DNA of 64,000 bases from Siphonobacter sp. BAB-5405. GTDB taxonomy: Bacteria > Bacteroidota > Bacteroidia > Cytophagales > Spirosomataceae. The DNA lies in assembly GCF_002872335.1 (NCBI RefSeq), contig NZ_NJAG01000041.1, positions 1-64,000 on the forward strand. The letters run 5' to 3'. Below the pieces are notes generated by a model that did not search any database, was not told the origin of the DNA, and saw nothing but the letters and a program-made list of their open reading frames with translations. The position numbers were made by a program, and so were the translations under genes. Positions 53,861-63,085 of this stretch are shown one piece after another. Every line of letters begins with the position of its first letter. Within the stretch, counting starts at the first letter, position 1.

Positions 53861-54886
53861 ATGGAATACAGAACCTTAGGAAACACTGGTTTTAAAATCC
53901 CTGTTCTGAGTTTTGGTACGGCCACTTTCGGAGGCGGAACCGAGTTCTTCAAGGCTTGGGGTAACACTCAGCTGGAAGAAGCCAGTCGGATGGTAAACCT
54001 TTGCCTCGACGCGGGCGTCACCCTCTTTGATACGGCTAACGTTTATTCCCGGGGCATGTCCGAGGAAATTCTGGGGCAGGCCCTGTCGGGCATTCGGCAT
54101 CAGGCACTCATTTCTACCAAAGCCACGTTCAAAATGGGCGATGGCCCCAACGACTACGGCTCCTCACGGTATCATCTGGTCAAGGCCTGCGAAGACAGTC
54201 TGCGTCGGCTGCGTACGGATTACATCGACATTTACCACATGCACGGTTTTGACGCCCATACGCCGGTAGAGGAAACGCTGCACGCGTTGAATGATCTCGT
54301 TGAAAGTGGGAAGGTTCGGTACATTGCCTGTTCCAATTTTTCGGGCTGGCATTTAATGAAATCGCTCTCCGTTTCAGAACGCTACGGCTGGTCGAAATAC
54401 GTGGCTCATCAGGCCCACTATTCCCTGATCAGTCGGGAATTTGAGTGGGAACTCATGCCGCTGGGTATCGATCAGAAGATTGGCACCATCGTCTGGAGCC
54501 CATTATCCGCCGGGCGACTGGGTGGTAAGTACCGCCGGGATAATCCCCTCCCCGCCGATAGCCGCCTTGCTCAGGGCGGTGGTGAAGGCCCCGTCATTCC
54601 CGACGATTTTCTGTACAACCTGCTCGATGTACTCGACGAGGTAGCCGCTGAAACCGAAAAATCGGTCGCTCAGGTTGCTCTAAACTGGCTTTTACAGCGA
54701 CCCACCGTTTGTAACATTGTCATCGGAGCCCGTACGCCCGAACAACTCCAGCAAAACCTGGCGTCTGTGGGTTGGAATTTGTCCCCGGAGCAAGTCAAGA
54801 AACTTGATGCGGCCAGTGATCGATATCCCGTGTATCCGTACTGGCACCAGCGAAAATCACCGCAACTGAATCCATTGCCCGTATGA
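53861..54886 (+). CDS. Aldo/keto reductase
   Basis: This 341-aa NADPH-dependent reductase has the catalytic tetrad Asp57 (LFDTANVY), Tyr62, Lys87 (ISTKATF) and His128 (YHMHGFDAHTP). Its C-terminus has NIVIGARTPEQLQQNL and the YPYWHQRK tail seen in the AKR group with an extended end. The internal ATG at 53861 begins the conserved EYRTLGNTG; an upstream start would add an unrelated leader. Regulation by the preceding MarR is possible. The substrate is unknown. Confidence 0.93.
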   Translation: MEYRTLGNTGFKIPVLSFGTATFGGGTEFFKAWGNTQLEEASRMVNLCLDAGVTLFDTANVYSRGMSEEILGQALSGIRHQALISTKATFKMGDGPNDYGSSRYHLVKACEDSLRRLRTDYIDIYHMHGFDAHTPVEETLHALNDLVESGKVRYIACSNFSGWHLMKSLSVSERYGWSKYVAHQAHYSLISREFEWELMPLGIDQKIGTIVWSPLSAGRLGGKYRRDNPLPADSRLAQGGGEGPVIPDDFLYNLLDVLDEVAAETEKSVAQVALNWLLQRPTVCNIVIGARTPEQLQQNLASVGWNLSPEQVKKLDAASDRYPVYPYWHQRKSPQLNPLPV

Positions 54887-54896
54887 TTCTTCCGGG

Positions 54897-54928
54897 ACGA
54901 TCCGTATCCGTTCGCGGGTACGGATCGT
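54897..54928 (+). terminator. Terminator of the aldo/keto reductase
   Basis: A 10-bp stem ACGATCCGTA/TACGGATCGT encloses a 12-nt loop and is followed by TGCTTTTC. It is 10 nt after the stop. Confidence 0.7.
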
Positions 54929-55154
54929 TGCTTTTCAAAGTCCGGATACAACCCCTCAAAACCGGGATTTAGTAGATACAATAAAGCGGTTTGGCGTATT
55001 TCGCTTGCCTAACGCTACCGAAGCCCTATCTTGTCTTGGGCAAAACGGGATTCTAACCAATCTTTCTTTGGCGAATAGTAAAAAAACGAACTTTTGTACG
55101 GTTTGCTGACGAATTCCTTTCCCATTGCTTTTTTCCCAACATTCCTTTTCATCT

Positions 55155-57914
55155 ATGATCCGTAAATTTTTACTGGGTAGTGCATTTTTACTGGCGGTCA
55201 CGCTCGCTCAGGCACAAACCATTCCTTCGCCCAAAGAGCATTTCGGCTTCACGATTGGCGATGACTACCACCTGTCGAACTACACCCAAACCGAAGCGTA
55301 CTTCAAAAAACTAGCTGCCTCGGATCGGGTTAAACTCGTCGACATTGGAATGACTGAAGAAGGTCGGCATCAGTATATGCTGATCGTTTCGTCGCCGGAA
55401 AACCTGAAAAAACTGGATCGGTACAAGGAAATCTCTACGAAGATGGCCCGGGCCGAAGGTCTGAACGAAGAGCAGGCTCATGCGTTGGCAAACGAAGGAA
55501 AAGCCGTGGTCTGGATTGATGGCGGACTTCACTCAACGGAAACCGTGGGTACGATGCAACTCATCGAAACGGCCTGGAACCTCGTCAATCGGAAAGATCC
55601 CGAAACGATGCGGATTCTGGATAAAACCGTGATCCTCCTCACACACGCCAATCCCGATGGCCATGAACTGGTGGGCAACTGGTACATGCGGGAAAAATCC
55701 CCCGAGAAACGCTCGCAAAGCGGCTTGCCCCGGCTGTATCAGAAGTACGTAGGTCACGATAACAACCGCGATTTCTTCATTCAAAACATGAAAGAATCGC
55801 AGAACATTGGTCGGCAGTTGTTTGTGGAATGGATCCCGCAAATCATGTACAACCACCACCAGACGGCCCCGGCAGGTGCGGTCGTGGCGGGACCTCCGTA
55901 CCGTGATCCCTTCAACTACGTTTTTGATCCGCTGATGATTACGGGGATCGACGCCGTAGGAGCTTCGATGATTAACCGGCTGAACGTGGAAGATAAACCC
56001 GGATTTACGCGTCTCGGCGGATCGGTGTTTTCGACCTGGTACAACGGCGGTCTACGGACAACGACGCACTTCCACAATATGATTGGTCTGCTGACGGAAA
56101 TGATCGGTAACCCAACACCAGCGGAAGTCCCGTTGGTACCCAATCGTCTGATTCCGAATGGCAATACGCCTCTGCCCGTTACACCGCAAAAATGGCACTT
56201 CAAGCAATCAATTGATTATTCAGTTTCGTTGAACTACGCCGTACTGGATTACGCTTCGCGACACGCCGATGAGCTTTTGTACAACATTTACAAAATGGGC
56301 AAAAACTCCATCGATCGGGGTAGTAAGGACTACTGGTCGCTGTTGCCCAAACGCGTAGATGCCCTGACGCAGGCGTATCAGGCCGATCAGAAAAAAGAAG
56401 GTGGTCGTTCCGAAGGTCGGGAAGGGCGTTCGGAAGGCGGCGTACCGATGAAATACTACGATAACATCTTTAAAAACCCAACGCTTCGCGATCCCCGTGG
56501 CTTTATTATCCCCGCCGATCAGGAAGGTTTTTCCAATGCCACGACGTTTGTCAATGCGTTAATTCGTACGGGTATTCAGATTCATCAGGCTACGGCTGAC
56601 TTTACGGTTGCGGGTAAGAAATACCCGGCGGGTTCGTACATTGTGAAGACGGCTCAGTCGTTCCGTCCGCACGTGCTGGATATGTTCGAGCCGCAGGATC
56701 ACCCCAATGATTTCCAGTACCCCGGTGGCCCTCCGATCCGTCCCTACGATGCAGCGGGCTGGACATTGGCCTTTCAAATGGGTATTAAATTTGATCGGAT
56801 TCTGGACGGATTCGACGGACCTTTTAAAGCTCTGCCCTACGGTGAGTTAGTGAAAGCTCCAGGTAAGCTGGCAGCTTCGGCGGCGGCGGGTTATACCCTG
56901 AGTGCGAAGGAGAACTATTCATTCATCGCCGTTAATGATTTGTTACAGGCCGGGGTTGAGGTGTATCGTTTGCCACAGGGTATTTCGGGTAAAGAAGCGG
57001 GTACCTTCTTTGTTCCGGCTTCGGCCAAAGCCAAGCAGTTGCTGGACAAGTCGGTAAAAGACCTGGGCCTTGACGTAGAGGGGGTTAGCAAGAAACCAAC
57101 GGGTTCGTTAGTGAAAGTATCACCCATGCGAATTGCCTTGTGGGATACCTACGGCGGATCGATGCCTTCGGGCTGGGTACGCTGGATGATGGAGCAGTAC
57201 CATTTCCCCATGAAGTTACTCTTCGCTCAGGAAATTGACGGCGGTGATCTGAACAAGAAATATGACGTGATCATTTTCGTAACGCGGGCGATTCCGGCCG
57301 TACGGACGTCGGGTGCTGGCGAATACGGTGGCTACATGATGCGGGAACCCAAAGCCGACGAGATTCCGGCGGAATACCGCTCGACGCTGGGTCGGATTAC
57401 GCCCGAGAAATCGATTCCGCAACTCAAGAAATTCCTGGAAAACGGTGGTAAAGTAGTAACGATTGGTACCAGTACCAACCTGGCCTATCACCTGGATTTA
57501 CCCGTAAAAAATGCCCTGGTGGAAATGACGGCCAGCGGAACCGAGCGTTCCCTACCGAACGAGAAATACTTCATTCCTGGCAGTATTCTTCAGGTAAATC
57601 TGGATTCGACCCAACAGGCGACCTGGGGTATGTCGAACCTCTCGGATGTCTACTTTGATTCAAGTCCGGTATTTAATCTGGCTCCGGATGCTATTGCCAA
57701 GGGTACGGTAAAACCACTGGCCTGGTTTGCTTCCAACAAGCCGCTCCGCAGTGGCTGGGCCTGGGGTCAATCCTACCTTCAGGGTGGCGTAACGGCCTTT
57801 GAAGCTCCGGTAGGCAAAGGAACGCTGTATGCGTTCGGTCCTGAAATCACCTTCCGGGCTCAGGCTCAGGGTACCTTCAAACTGCTGTTTAATCAATTGT
57901 ATGGATTGAAATAG
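55155..57914 (+). CDS. M14 family zinc carboxypeptidase, exported
   Basis: The 919-aa peptidase has a signal peptide (to TLAQAQ). Zinc ligands are His126 and Glu129 in GGLHSTETVG, with the substrate-binding GHDNNRDFF, a further His in YNHHQTAPAG and the catalytic Glu in LLTEMIG. A charged repeat (about 413-430, KKEGGRSEGREGRSEGG) interrupts the catalytic half and the C-terminal region. The latter is a 500-residue tail of the type seen in long Bacteroidota M14 proteins and holds a DUF4350/GATase-like fold (WDTYGGSMPSGWVRWM; KKFLENGGKVVTIG). It probably trims peptides outside the cytoplasm. ATG 55155 begins the signal; an upstream TTG was rejected. Confidence 0.9.
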   Translation: MIRKFLLGSAFLLAVTLAQAQTIPSPKEHFGFTIGDDYHLSNYTQTEAYFKKLAASDRVKLVDIGMTEEGRHQYMLIVSSPENLKKLDRYKEISTKMARAEGLNEEQAHALANEGKAVVWIDGGLHSTETVGTMQLIETAWNLVNRKDPETMRILDKTVILLTHANPDGHELVGNWYMREKSPEKRSQSGLPRLYQKYVGHDNNRDFFIQNMKESQNIGRQLFVEWIPQIMYNHHQTAPAGAVVAGPPYRDPFNYVFDPLMITGIDAVGASMINRLNVEDKPGFTRLGGSVFSTWYNGGLRTTTHFHNMIGLLTEMIGNPTPAEVPLVPNRLIPNGNTPLPVTPQKWHFKQSIDYSVSLNYAVLDYASRHADELLYNIYKMGKNSIDRGSKDYWSLLPKRVDALTQAYQADQKKEGGRSEGREGRSEGGVPMKYYDNIFKNPTLRDPRGFIIPADQEGFSNATTFVNALIRTGIQIHQATADFTVAGKKYPAGSYIVKTAQSFRPHVLDMFEPQDHPNDFQYPGGPPIRPYDAAGWTLAFQMGIKFDRILDGFDGPFKALPYGELVKAPGKLAASAAAGYTLSAKENYSFIAVNDLLQAGVEVYRLPQGISGKEAGTFFVPASAKAKQLLDKSVKDLGLDVEGVSKKPTGSLVKVSPMRIALWDTYGGSMPSGWVRWMMEQYHFPMKLLFAQEIDGGDLNKKYDVIIFVTRAIPAVRTSGAGEYGGYMMREPKADEIPAEYRSTLGRITPEKSIPQLKKFLENGGKVVTIGTSTNLAYHLDLPVKNALVEMTASGTERSLPNEKYFIPGSILQVNLDSTQQATWGMSNLSDVYFDSSPVFNLAPDAIAKGTVKPLAWFASNKPLRSGWAWGQSYLQGGVTAFEAPVGKGTLYAFGPEITFRAQAQGTFKLLFNQLYGLK

Positions 57915-57939
57915 CGGTTGGTTTCAGAGATTTCTTTCT

Positions 57940-57986
57940 TTAAGCAAAACTCCCGGTCGTATGAAACGACCGGGAGTTTTGCTTAA
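57940..57986 (+). terminator. Perfect 21-bp terminator after the M14 gene
   Basis: TTAAGCAAAACTCCCGGTCG and the following T pair fully with the complementary arm around a 5-nt loop. It starts 26 nt after the stop. The poly-T lies within the arm (AGTTTTGC). Confidence 0.87.
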
Positions 57987-57991
57987 GAATG

Positions 57992-58133
57992 GGAACGGAT
58001 TAAAATCCGTTCCTATAAAATACGACGAGCCTACGGCTCTTACTTCCAACCGTAGCAATTTCCCAGAGCCATAGGCTCGATCCATTTCCTGAAGTTGGGT
58101 TTAAAACGGTTGAATCGGAACGGATTTTGATCC
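57992..58133. repeat. Composite palindromic intergenic element (family B), copy 2
   Basis: In order it contains a 10-bp perfect palindrome GGAACGGATT-AA-AATCCGTTCC (57992-58013), a GAGCC-TAC-GGCTC hairpin (58027-58039), an inverted GAGCC-ATA-GGCTC hairpin (58066-58078) with a CGATCCAT tail, and a CGGAT-TTTG-ATCCG palindrome (about 58120-58133). The order matches the element at 7.81-7.98 kb. It is non-coding and lies between convergent M14 and sialate-esterase genes. Confidence 0.7.
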
Positions 58134-58141
58134 GGCCCCAA

Positions 58142-60097
58142 TCATTCAAACTTTGCTTTCACCGTACCCCCCAGCCAGTCATCCGTCCGGAAGGGGCTTA
58201 CCGGGAAACCATCGGCCCCATACAGATTGGCATCCACCGGTGAATCCGCCCAGCCGTAGCGAACCGATGCGATTTTCTGTCCTTTGGGGTGGCTGACTAC
58301 CACCGTGTTACCTTTGATCTCGGCTTTGGCGTAATGGAATACGTGGTCGTCGCCGGCTACTTCAAATCCTTTTAAATACCCGTATTTATCCCGCACCTCT
58401 AGACCTGAATCCGCGTATTTGAAGGAAATAACCGCCTGGTTGCCGTTCATCTGCACGTTGGTAAACAGCGGCGAACGGGGATTGGCTGGCTGGTTAAAGT
58501 CCTGCACCAGGGCCTCTGCTGCCAGACGGTGGCCTACGTCCTGTTTATTGGTGGGGTGAATATCTTTAGGGTTGCCCACGTCGGTCGTGACGGCCATTCC
58601 TGTTTTCGGCAGCCGTAGCGTCATCGTCTGGGCTTCCCGTAATTCAGCCCAGTTACTCCCCTGATTGCTGTTTTGCTCGGCTCCATAACTGGAAAGCTGG
58701 ACGAAATAGAAGGAGAACTCATCCTGCCATTTCTTCCGCCAGTCCGTGATCAGCAAAGGAAAAGCTTCCCGATACTGATAAGCCCGCCCCGCATTGGTTT
58801 CACCCTGATACCAGAGCGTTCCCCGCATGCCGAAAGGTACTAGCGGAGCAATCATGGCATTGTATAAACTCGTCGCCACGTTGTTACTCAAATGAACGTA
58901 GGTATGCGGTTCGGCAAACGAAGGCATCAGTTTCCAGTGATCAAACAGGCTGATTTTCTGATTCCCCACCTGAACGTACAAATCATTGGTTGATCCTTCC
59001 AGACCAAGCCCGAACCAGGGCAGGTGGACCAGATTACCGAATTTGATAACGAGGCGGTTCGCTCCTTCCTTCCAGGTGCCCGCCGGAATTTTGATGGTAC
59101 GTACCCCCTTCAACACGCCTTTCGAAACCAGTGTCCCGTTAATGTACATTTCGTTCGGACTGTCGTTTTCCGCAAGCACCAGCGTTGTTTCCTGCGTACG
59201 GGCCTCGGCAGGCAGCTCAATCACGCGGGCCATATAGCCCTGCCCCCGAAACGCCCAGATTCCTTTCCAGTCCCACTGCCCGATGGGATTGTCGGTACTA
59301 TGCCAGGACGAGAAATCGTAACCGGGTTTGAGATAGGCTTCCTCATCGGCCCGGCTGGGTTGTACGCCTTCCCGCTTAAACAATTGTTTTCTTAGCTTCT
59401 GGTCGTGTTGGGCATCAGCTTCTTCCCAGGTCTTGGGCAACCGCTGGGCGTAGGCCTGAAATTCTGGATTACCCGCCATCCCTTCCTTGCTGATCCAGCC
59501 TTCAATTTGAGAGCCGCCCCAGGACGAGTGAACCAGACCGATGGGGACTTTCAGTTTCTGGTACAACTCACGGGCGAAGAAAAAGCCAATGGCGGTGAAA
59601 CCGCCCACCGTTTCGGGAGAGCTAACTTGCCATTCTCCCTTGGTAAGATCCGTTTTTGGCTCTAGGCTAACTTCGTGTTCAACCTTGAAATGACGAATCT
59701 GCGGAAAATCAGCGTTTTTCTTTTCCTCGGCAAACCGATTGGATTGGGCCACGGTCCATTCGATATTCGACTGGCCCGAACACAGCCATACTTCACCAAT
59801 CAATACATCGTTAACTGCGATCCGGCCTGATTTGGCCTGGGCACTCAGCGTATGCGGCCCGCCCGCTTCCAGGGGCTTAAAAAGAACTTTCCAGCTTCCG
59901 TCAGCCGCCGCCCGTACGGATTGCGTTTGTCCAGCCAGCGTCACTTTAACCGTTTCTTTGGGTTGGGCCCAGCCCCAGACCGGAATCGGTTTTTGGCGTT
60001 GGAGTACGACGTGATCGGAGAATAAACGGTTTAGCCGAACCTGACTAAAACCGACGTTTGCTAGGCATAACAGCAGAAGAACAAGCAGCCGTGACAT
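58142..60097 (-). CDS. Sialate O-acetylesterase-like (SGNH-type) exported protein
   Basis: The 651-aa protein has a signal peptide (to NVGFSQ). A SASA/DUF303-type esterase has its Ser nucleophile in LCSGQSNIEW (Ser110) and the Asp-His pair later in PKDIHPTNKQDVGHRLAAEA. A jelly-roll insertion (about 260-370, with NRLVIKFGNL and WFGLGLEGS) is as in the long bacterial members. It would remove O-acetyl groups from sialic acid or other decorated glycans. No sialidase or sialic-acid gene is nearby, so the target is uncertain. It is monocistronic. Confidence 0.9.
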   Translation of the reverse strand: MSRLLVLLLLCLANVGFSQVRLNRLFSDHVVLQRQKPIPVWGWAQPKETVKVTLAGQTQSVRAAADGSWKVLFKPLEAGGPHTLSAQAKSGRIAVNDVLIGEVWLCSGQSNIEWTVAQSNRFAEEKKNADFPQIRHFKVEHEVSLEPKTDLTKGEWQVSSPETVGGFTAIGFFFARELYQKLKVPIGLVHSSWGGSQIEGWISKEGMAGNPEFQAYAQRLPKTWEEADAQHDQKLRKQLFKREGVQPSRADEEAYLKPGYDFSSWHSTDNPIGQWDWKGIWAFRGQGYMARVIELPAEARTQETTLVLAENDSPNEMYINGTLVSKGVLKGVRTIKIPAGTWKEGANRLVIKFGNLVHLPWFGLGLEGSTNDLYVQVGNQKISLFDHWKLMPSFAEPHTYVHLSNNVATSLYNAMIAPLVPFGMRGTLWYQGETNAGRAYQYREAFPLLITDWRKKWQDEFSFYFVQLSSYGAEQNSNQGSNWAELREAQTMTLRLPKTGMAVTTDVGNPKDIHPTNKQDVGHRLAAEALVQDFNQPANPRSPLFTNVQMNGNQAVISFKYADSGLEVRDKYGYLKGFEVAGDDHVFHYAKAEIKGNTVVVSHPKGQKIASVRYGWADSPVDANLYGADGFPVSPFRTDDWLGGTVKAKFE

Positions 60098-60150
60098 AAA
60101 ACAAGGGTCGAGTAAATTGTATAGGCTTCTTCCCTTTGGAAGTAAGTTTT

Positions 60151-60158
60151 CAAAAATA
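60151..60158 (-). promoter_or_regulatory. Candidate -7 box (TATTTTTG)
   Basis: A TAnnTTTG match on the minus strand lies 54 nt before the sialate-esterase ATG. No -33 TTTG was found at standard spacing. Confidence 0.4.
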
Positions 60159-60255
60159 GAAGAAGTTTACATCGCTTCTACTTCTCCTTCGACTACGTAT
60201 GCGATTTTGATGGGAAAAGATTAGTCCGCATGAAGGGAATAAACCGTTTGGGGGA

Positions 60256-60286
60256 TAAAAAAATAACCCGAAAGCTTCCGGGTTAT
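60256..60286 (-). terminator. Intrinsic terminator of the histidine-kinase gene
   Basis: An 8-bp stem ATAACCCG/CGGGTTAT encloses an AAGCTT core and is followed on the minus strand by a run of T (complement of A 60257-60263). It is 28 nt past the stop. Confidence 0.8.
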
Positions 60287-60314
60287 CAATGGTAGTATCG
60301 TTTTTCGAATACAA

Positions 60315-61556
60315 TTAAACGGTTTTAGGAAAGGCAATATCGAAGTAGAAGCGGGAGCCCTGGCCCTGCTGACTTTCCACAAAAATCTGACTCTGATGCA
60401 GACTCAGCAATAAATGCACAATGGCCAGTCCCAGTCCCGTGCCCTTGAACTTGCGGGTCGTGTCGAGTGAAGCCTGGGAGTACTCCTCAAAAATCTGCTT
60501 CAACGACTCCTCAGGAATGCCAATGCCCGTATCCTGCACTTCAAAGCGAAGCCGGTAACGCTCGGGCGTCGTCTCCAGAAGTCCCACGCTCAAGCTCACG
60601 CTGCCCTGCTGGGTAAACTTGATGGCATTCGTCAGCAGATTACTCAGGATTTGCGTGAGCCGGGTGGGGTCACCGAGCACCTTCTCGGGCAGAGTCGTAT
60701 CCACCTGTTTAACGAGCTGCAACTGCTTTTTACTGGCCAGGGGCTGATGAATCTGAATGACTTTCTCCGTCAGCGATCTGAGATCAACGGGAATCTCTTC
60801 CAGATAGACCTTGCCCGCTTCGAGTTTGCCGTAGTCGAGCACTTCGTCGAGCAGCGTATGCAGGGTCTGGGAGGAGAATTCGAGTAGCTCGATCAGCTCG
60901 CGTTGGGAGGGGGTCAGGCTGTCTTCTTCCATAGCCAGCAAACCCACCGAGCCGATGATGGGGCTGAGGGCATTGCGGATTTCGTGGCTCATGGTGGAGA
61001 GGAAACGGGCTTTGGCCTGACGGGCTTCTTCGGCTTCGGCCCGGGCCCGTTCGGCCTGAAAGTGTTTGCGGCGAAGTTCCAGCAGCATGACCACCTGGTA
61101 GGAGAGGTCTTTGAGGGCTTGTAGCTGATCTTCGCTGAGCTGCTTGGGTTTTTCATCGATCAGACACAGGGAGCCCAAGGGGTATCCGTCCGGGTTGACC
61201 AGCGGAATTCCCGCATAGAAGATTACACCAGGTTGTCCTAAGGTAAACGGATGGTCGTGAAAACGTTCGTCTTCCCGCATATCGGGCACAATCAGTGGAA
61301 TTTCGGGCTCCAGAATAGCATGGGCACAAAACGAAAGCTCACGCGGAATTTCAGTAGCTTCAATACCTTTTTTTGATTTGACCCAGTGCCGGGTGCGGTC
61401 AATGAGCGAAATCATACTAATCGGGGTACCACATATCTGGGAAGCCAGCCGCGTAATGGCGTCGTAGGCCATTTCGGGTAGGGAATCCATAATTTTATAT
61501 TCTTCCAGAGCTGCTAAGCGAGCGGATTCATTACTCGGGATTGCCGGTTGGATCAT
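60315..61556 (-). CDS. GAF-domain sensor histidine kinase
   Basis: The 413-aa cytosolic sensor kinase has an N-terminal GAF domain (about 25-160; [26 protein letters not shown]), a coiled-coil linker (160-185), HisKA with the phospho-accepting His191 in [13 protein letters not shown], and HATPase_c with [19 protein letters not shown] and [10 protein letters not shown]. It lacks a receiver domain and TM segments, so it should sense an intracellular signal and pass phosphate to an unlinked regulator. No response regulator is adjacent. The start is an ATG; the upstream 61557-61813 stretch is AT-rich with no clear gene. Confidence 0.93.
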   Translation of the reverse strand: MIQPAIPSNESARLAALEEYKIMDSLPEMAYDAITRLASQICGTPISMISLIDRTRHWVKSKKGIEATEIPRELSFCAHAILEPEIPLIVPDMREDERFHDHPFTLGQPGVIFYAGIPLVNPDGYPLGSLCLIDEKPKQLSEDQLQALKDLSYQVVMLLELRRKHFQAERARAEAEEARQAKARFLSTMSHEIRNALSPIIGSVGLLAMEEDSLTPSQRELIELLEFSSQTLHTLLDEVLDYGKLEAGKVYLEEIPVDLRSLTEKVIQIHQPLASKKQLQLVKQVDTTLPEKVLGDPTRLTQILSNLLTNAIKFTQQGSVSLSVGLLETTPERYRLRFEVQDTGIGIPEESLKQIFEEYSQASLDTTRKFKGTGLGLAIVHLLLSLHQSQIFVESQQGQGSRFYFDIAFPKTV

Positions 61557-61813
61557 GGCGGATAATTAGGTAAATGATCTCTTAAAAATAAAAAGCAAAA
61601 TATCCCAAAAAGTTCTTATTTTATTTTGATTCGACCTAAAATATTTATGATTAAAAGGACTGATAAAACGCTGTTTGACGCTTTCAGCTGCGAGAAAATT
61701 AAATAACGGTTTAATCGGTACGTTCATTTTTTCGGTAACTGACGTAATGGTTTCCTTCATCAACGAATAGCCTCAACGGAGTAAGAAACCGTTACGTCTT
61801 AGGCTCAAGCACG

Positions 61814-63007
61814 TTATTTTCCAGACCTTGTCTTGGTATACGTGCCCACTTCCTGTCCATCATCGCGGATCAGGCGAATAGACAGGTTTTTCGCATCGGC
61901 ATTAAGCTGGATTAGGGTACGATTGCCCGCCTTCGGACCGCCTCCAATCACTACCGGATACGAATGCTGCCCTTTCACGGGTAAGTGCACCCCGTACGTA
62001 TGCGTATGCCCGCTGATGGTGACATCGATTTTGTACCGATCAAACAAAGGCGAAAACAACTGTTTGACGTGTGTGGCCCCGTGCCAGTCGCCCGAGTATT
62101 GTGGCGGAATATGCATCAGTACGACCCGAAAAGCCGCTTTTTTGAATGCAGAACCCTGCATCACCCGCTCCAGCCAGCGAGCCTGTTCCTGCCGGTACGC
62201 ATCGAAATCGACCAGCCCGGCGTACACAGGTTCCGCATCGGGTTTGTCTTCCCCAGTATCCAGAGCGATAAAATGCACTGGCCCCCAGGTCCAGTCGAAG
62301 TACGGCTTTCCTTCCGGATTTCGGAAGTAGTCGAACCACTCGCGGCGGAATTTGCCCCGTGTTTCGTGATTTCCCCGCACGTAGTAAAAAGGCGTCTGAC
62401 TGGCGAATTGCTCCGTGGCGGGTTTCAGCAAGTGATCAATAAGCTGCTGTTCATCCGTTTGGTAATCAAAAATATCACCGTTCAAAAACACAAAATCACG
62501 GCCTGGGTGCGTATCGAGCTTTAGTAACTGGGCAAAAGACTCGGGCCGGTCGTGAATGTCATTCAAAATCAGAGCCCGTACCCGCGTAGGTTGTTGAGCT
62601 GGCGTTGTAAATTGGTACAGTTTGCTCTGAACCGTGTCCCCGTAGGTTAATTTGTAGGGTTTGAATTCCGTAATCTCTCGGGAAAAGACCCGGTAATAGT
62701 AGGTAGTACCAGCTTGTAAATCCTGAAGCGTAATCTGGTTAATTCGGTTGTACGAATCTACCAGCCCGTGGGTCACGCGATGAGCTTTCTGCCCTAATTG
62801 TTCGGTGGTACCAAACTCCACCCAGCTGTACGACGGTCGTTCGCAAATCCATTGGATGGTCATGGCGTCTGGTTTTGGATCCTGCAAATACGGCTCACAA
62901 GCCAGGCGGGGAGCCTCATTAGCGTTGGAAACGGAGAGCTGGCCTGTAACACTTAGGGCTAAGGACTGCTGAAGAAATTTCCGGCGGGAAGCGATAGAAC
63001 GTTTCAT
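61814..63007 (-). CDS. Tat-exported metallophosphoesterase with N-terminal fibronectin-III-like domain
   Basis: The 397-aa protein has a Tat signal (SRRKFLQQSLALSV). A purple-acid-phosphatase-like FN3 domain follows (about 33-135), then a calcineurin-type phosphoesterase. The metal-binding motifs are NDIHDR, NGDIFD, VRGNHETRG, LMHIPP and SGHTHTYG. It is predicted to hydrolyse phosphate mono- or diesters outside the cytoplasm. The partial SusD gene ends 78 nt upstream on the same strand. Such phosphatases recur near SusCD pairs, so a phosphorylated-substrate uptake locus is possible. A terminator separates the two. Confidence 0.9.
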   Translation of the reverse strand: MKRSIASRRKFLQQSLALSVTGQLSVSNANEAPRLACEPYLQDPKPDAMTIQWICERPSYSWVEFGTTEQLGQKAHRVTHGLVDSYNRINQITLQDLQAGTTYYYRVFSREITEFKPYKLTYGDTVQSKLYQFTTPAQQPTRVRALILNDIHDRPESFAQLLKLDTHPGRDFVFLNGDIFDYQTDEQQLIDHLLKPATEQFASQTPFYYVRGNHETRGKFRREWFDYFRNPEGKPYFDWTWGPVHFIALDTGEDKPDAEPVYAGLVDFDAYRQEQARWLERVMQGSAFKKAAFRVVLMHIPPQYSGDWHGATHVKQLFSPLFDRYKIDVTISGHTHTYGVHLPVKGQHSYPVVIGGGPKAGNRTLIQLNADAKNLSIRLIRDDGQEVGTYTKTRSGK

Positions 63008-63023
63008 AGGTTTCGAGATAAAA

Positions 63024-63057
63024 ACAGGTGTTTGAGTCAGTGGACCTCAACACCTGT
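63024..63057 (-). terminator. Terminator after the partial SusD gene
   Basis: ACAGGTGTTTGAG pairs with CTCAACACCTGT (one bulged base). On the minus strand a T run and then ATCTCG follow. It lies 29 nt past the SusD stop, just before the phosphoesterase start. Confidence 0.75.
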
Positions 63058-63085
63058 TGTGAATGTACTATTTTTTGAAGAATCG

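Noticed and set aside
61566-61763. Minus-strand 65-aa open frame upstream of the histidine kinase
   Set aside because: It begins with TTG (or ATG 3 nt later), has no recognizable domain or signal and lies in an AT-rich gap; probably chance.
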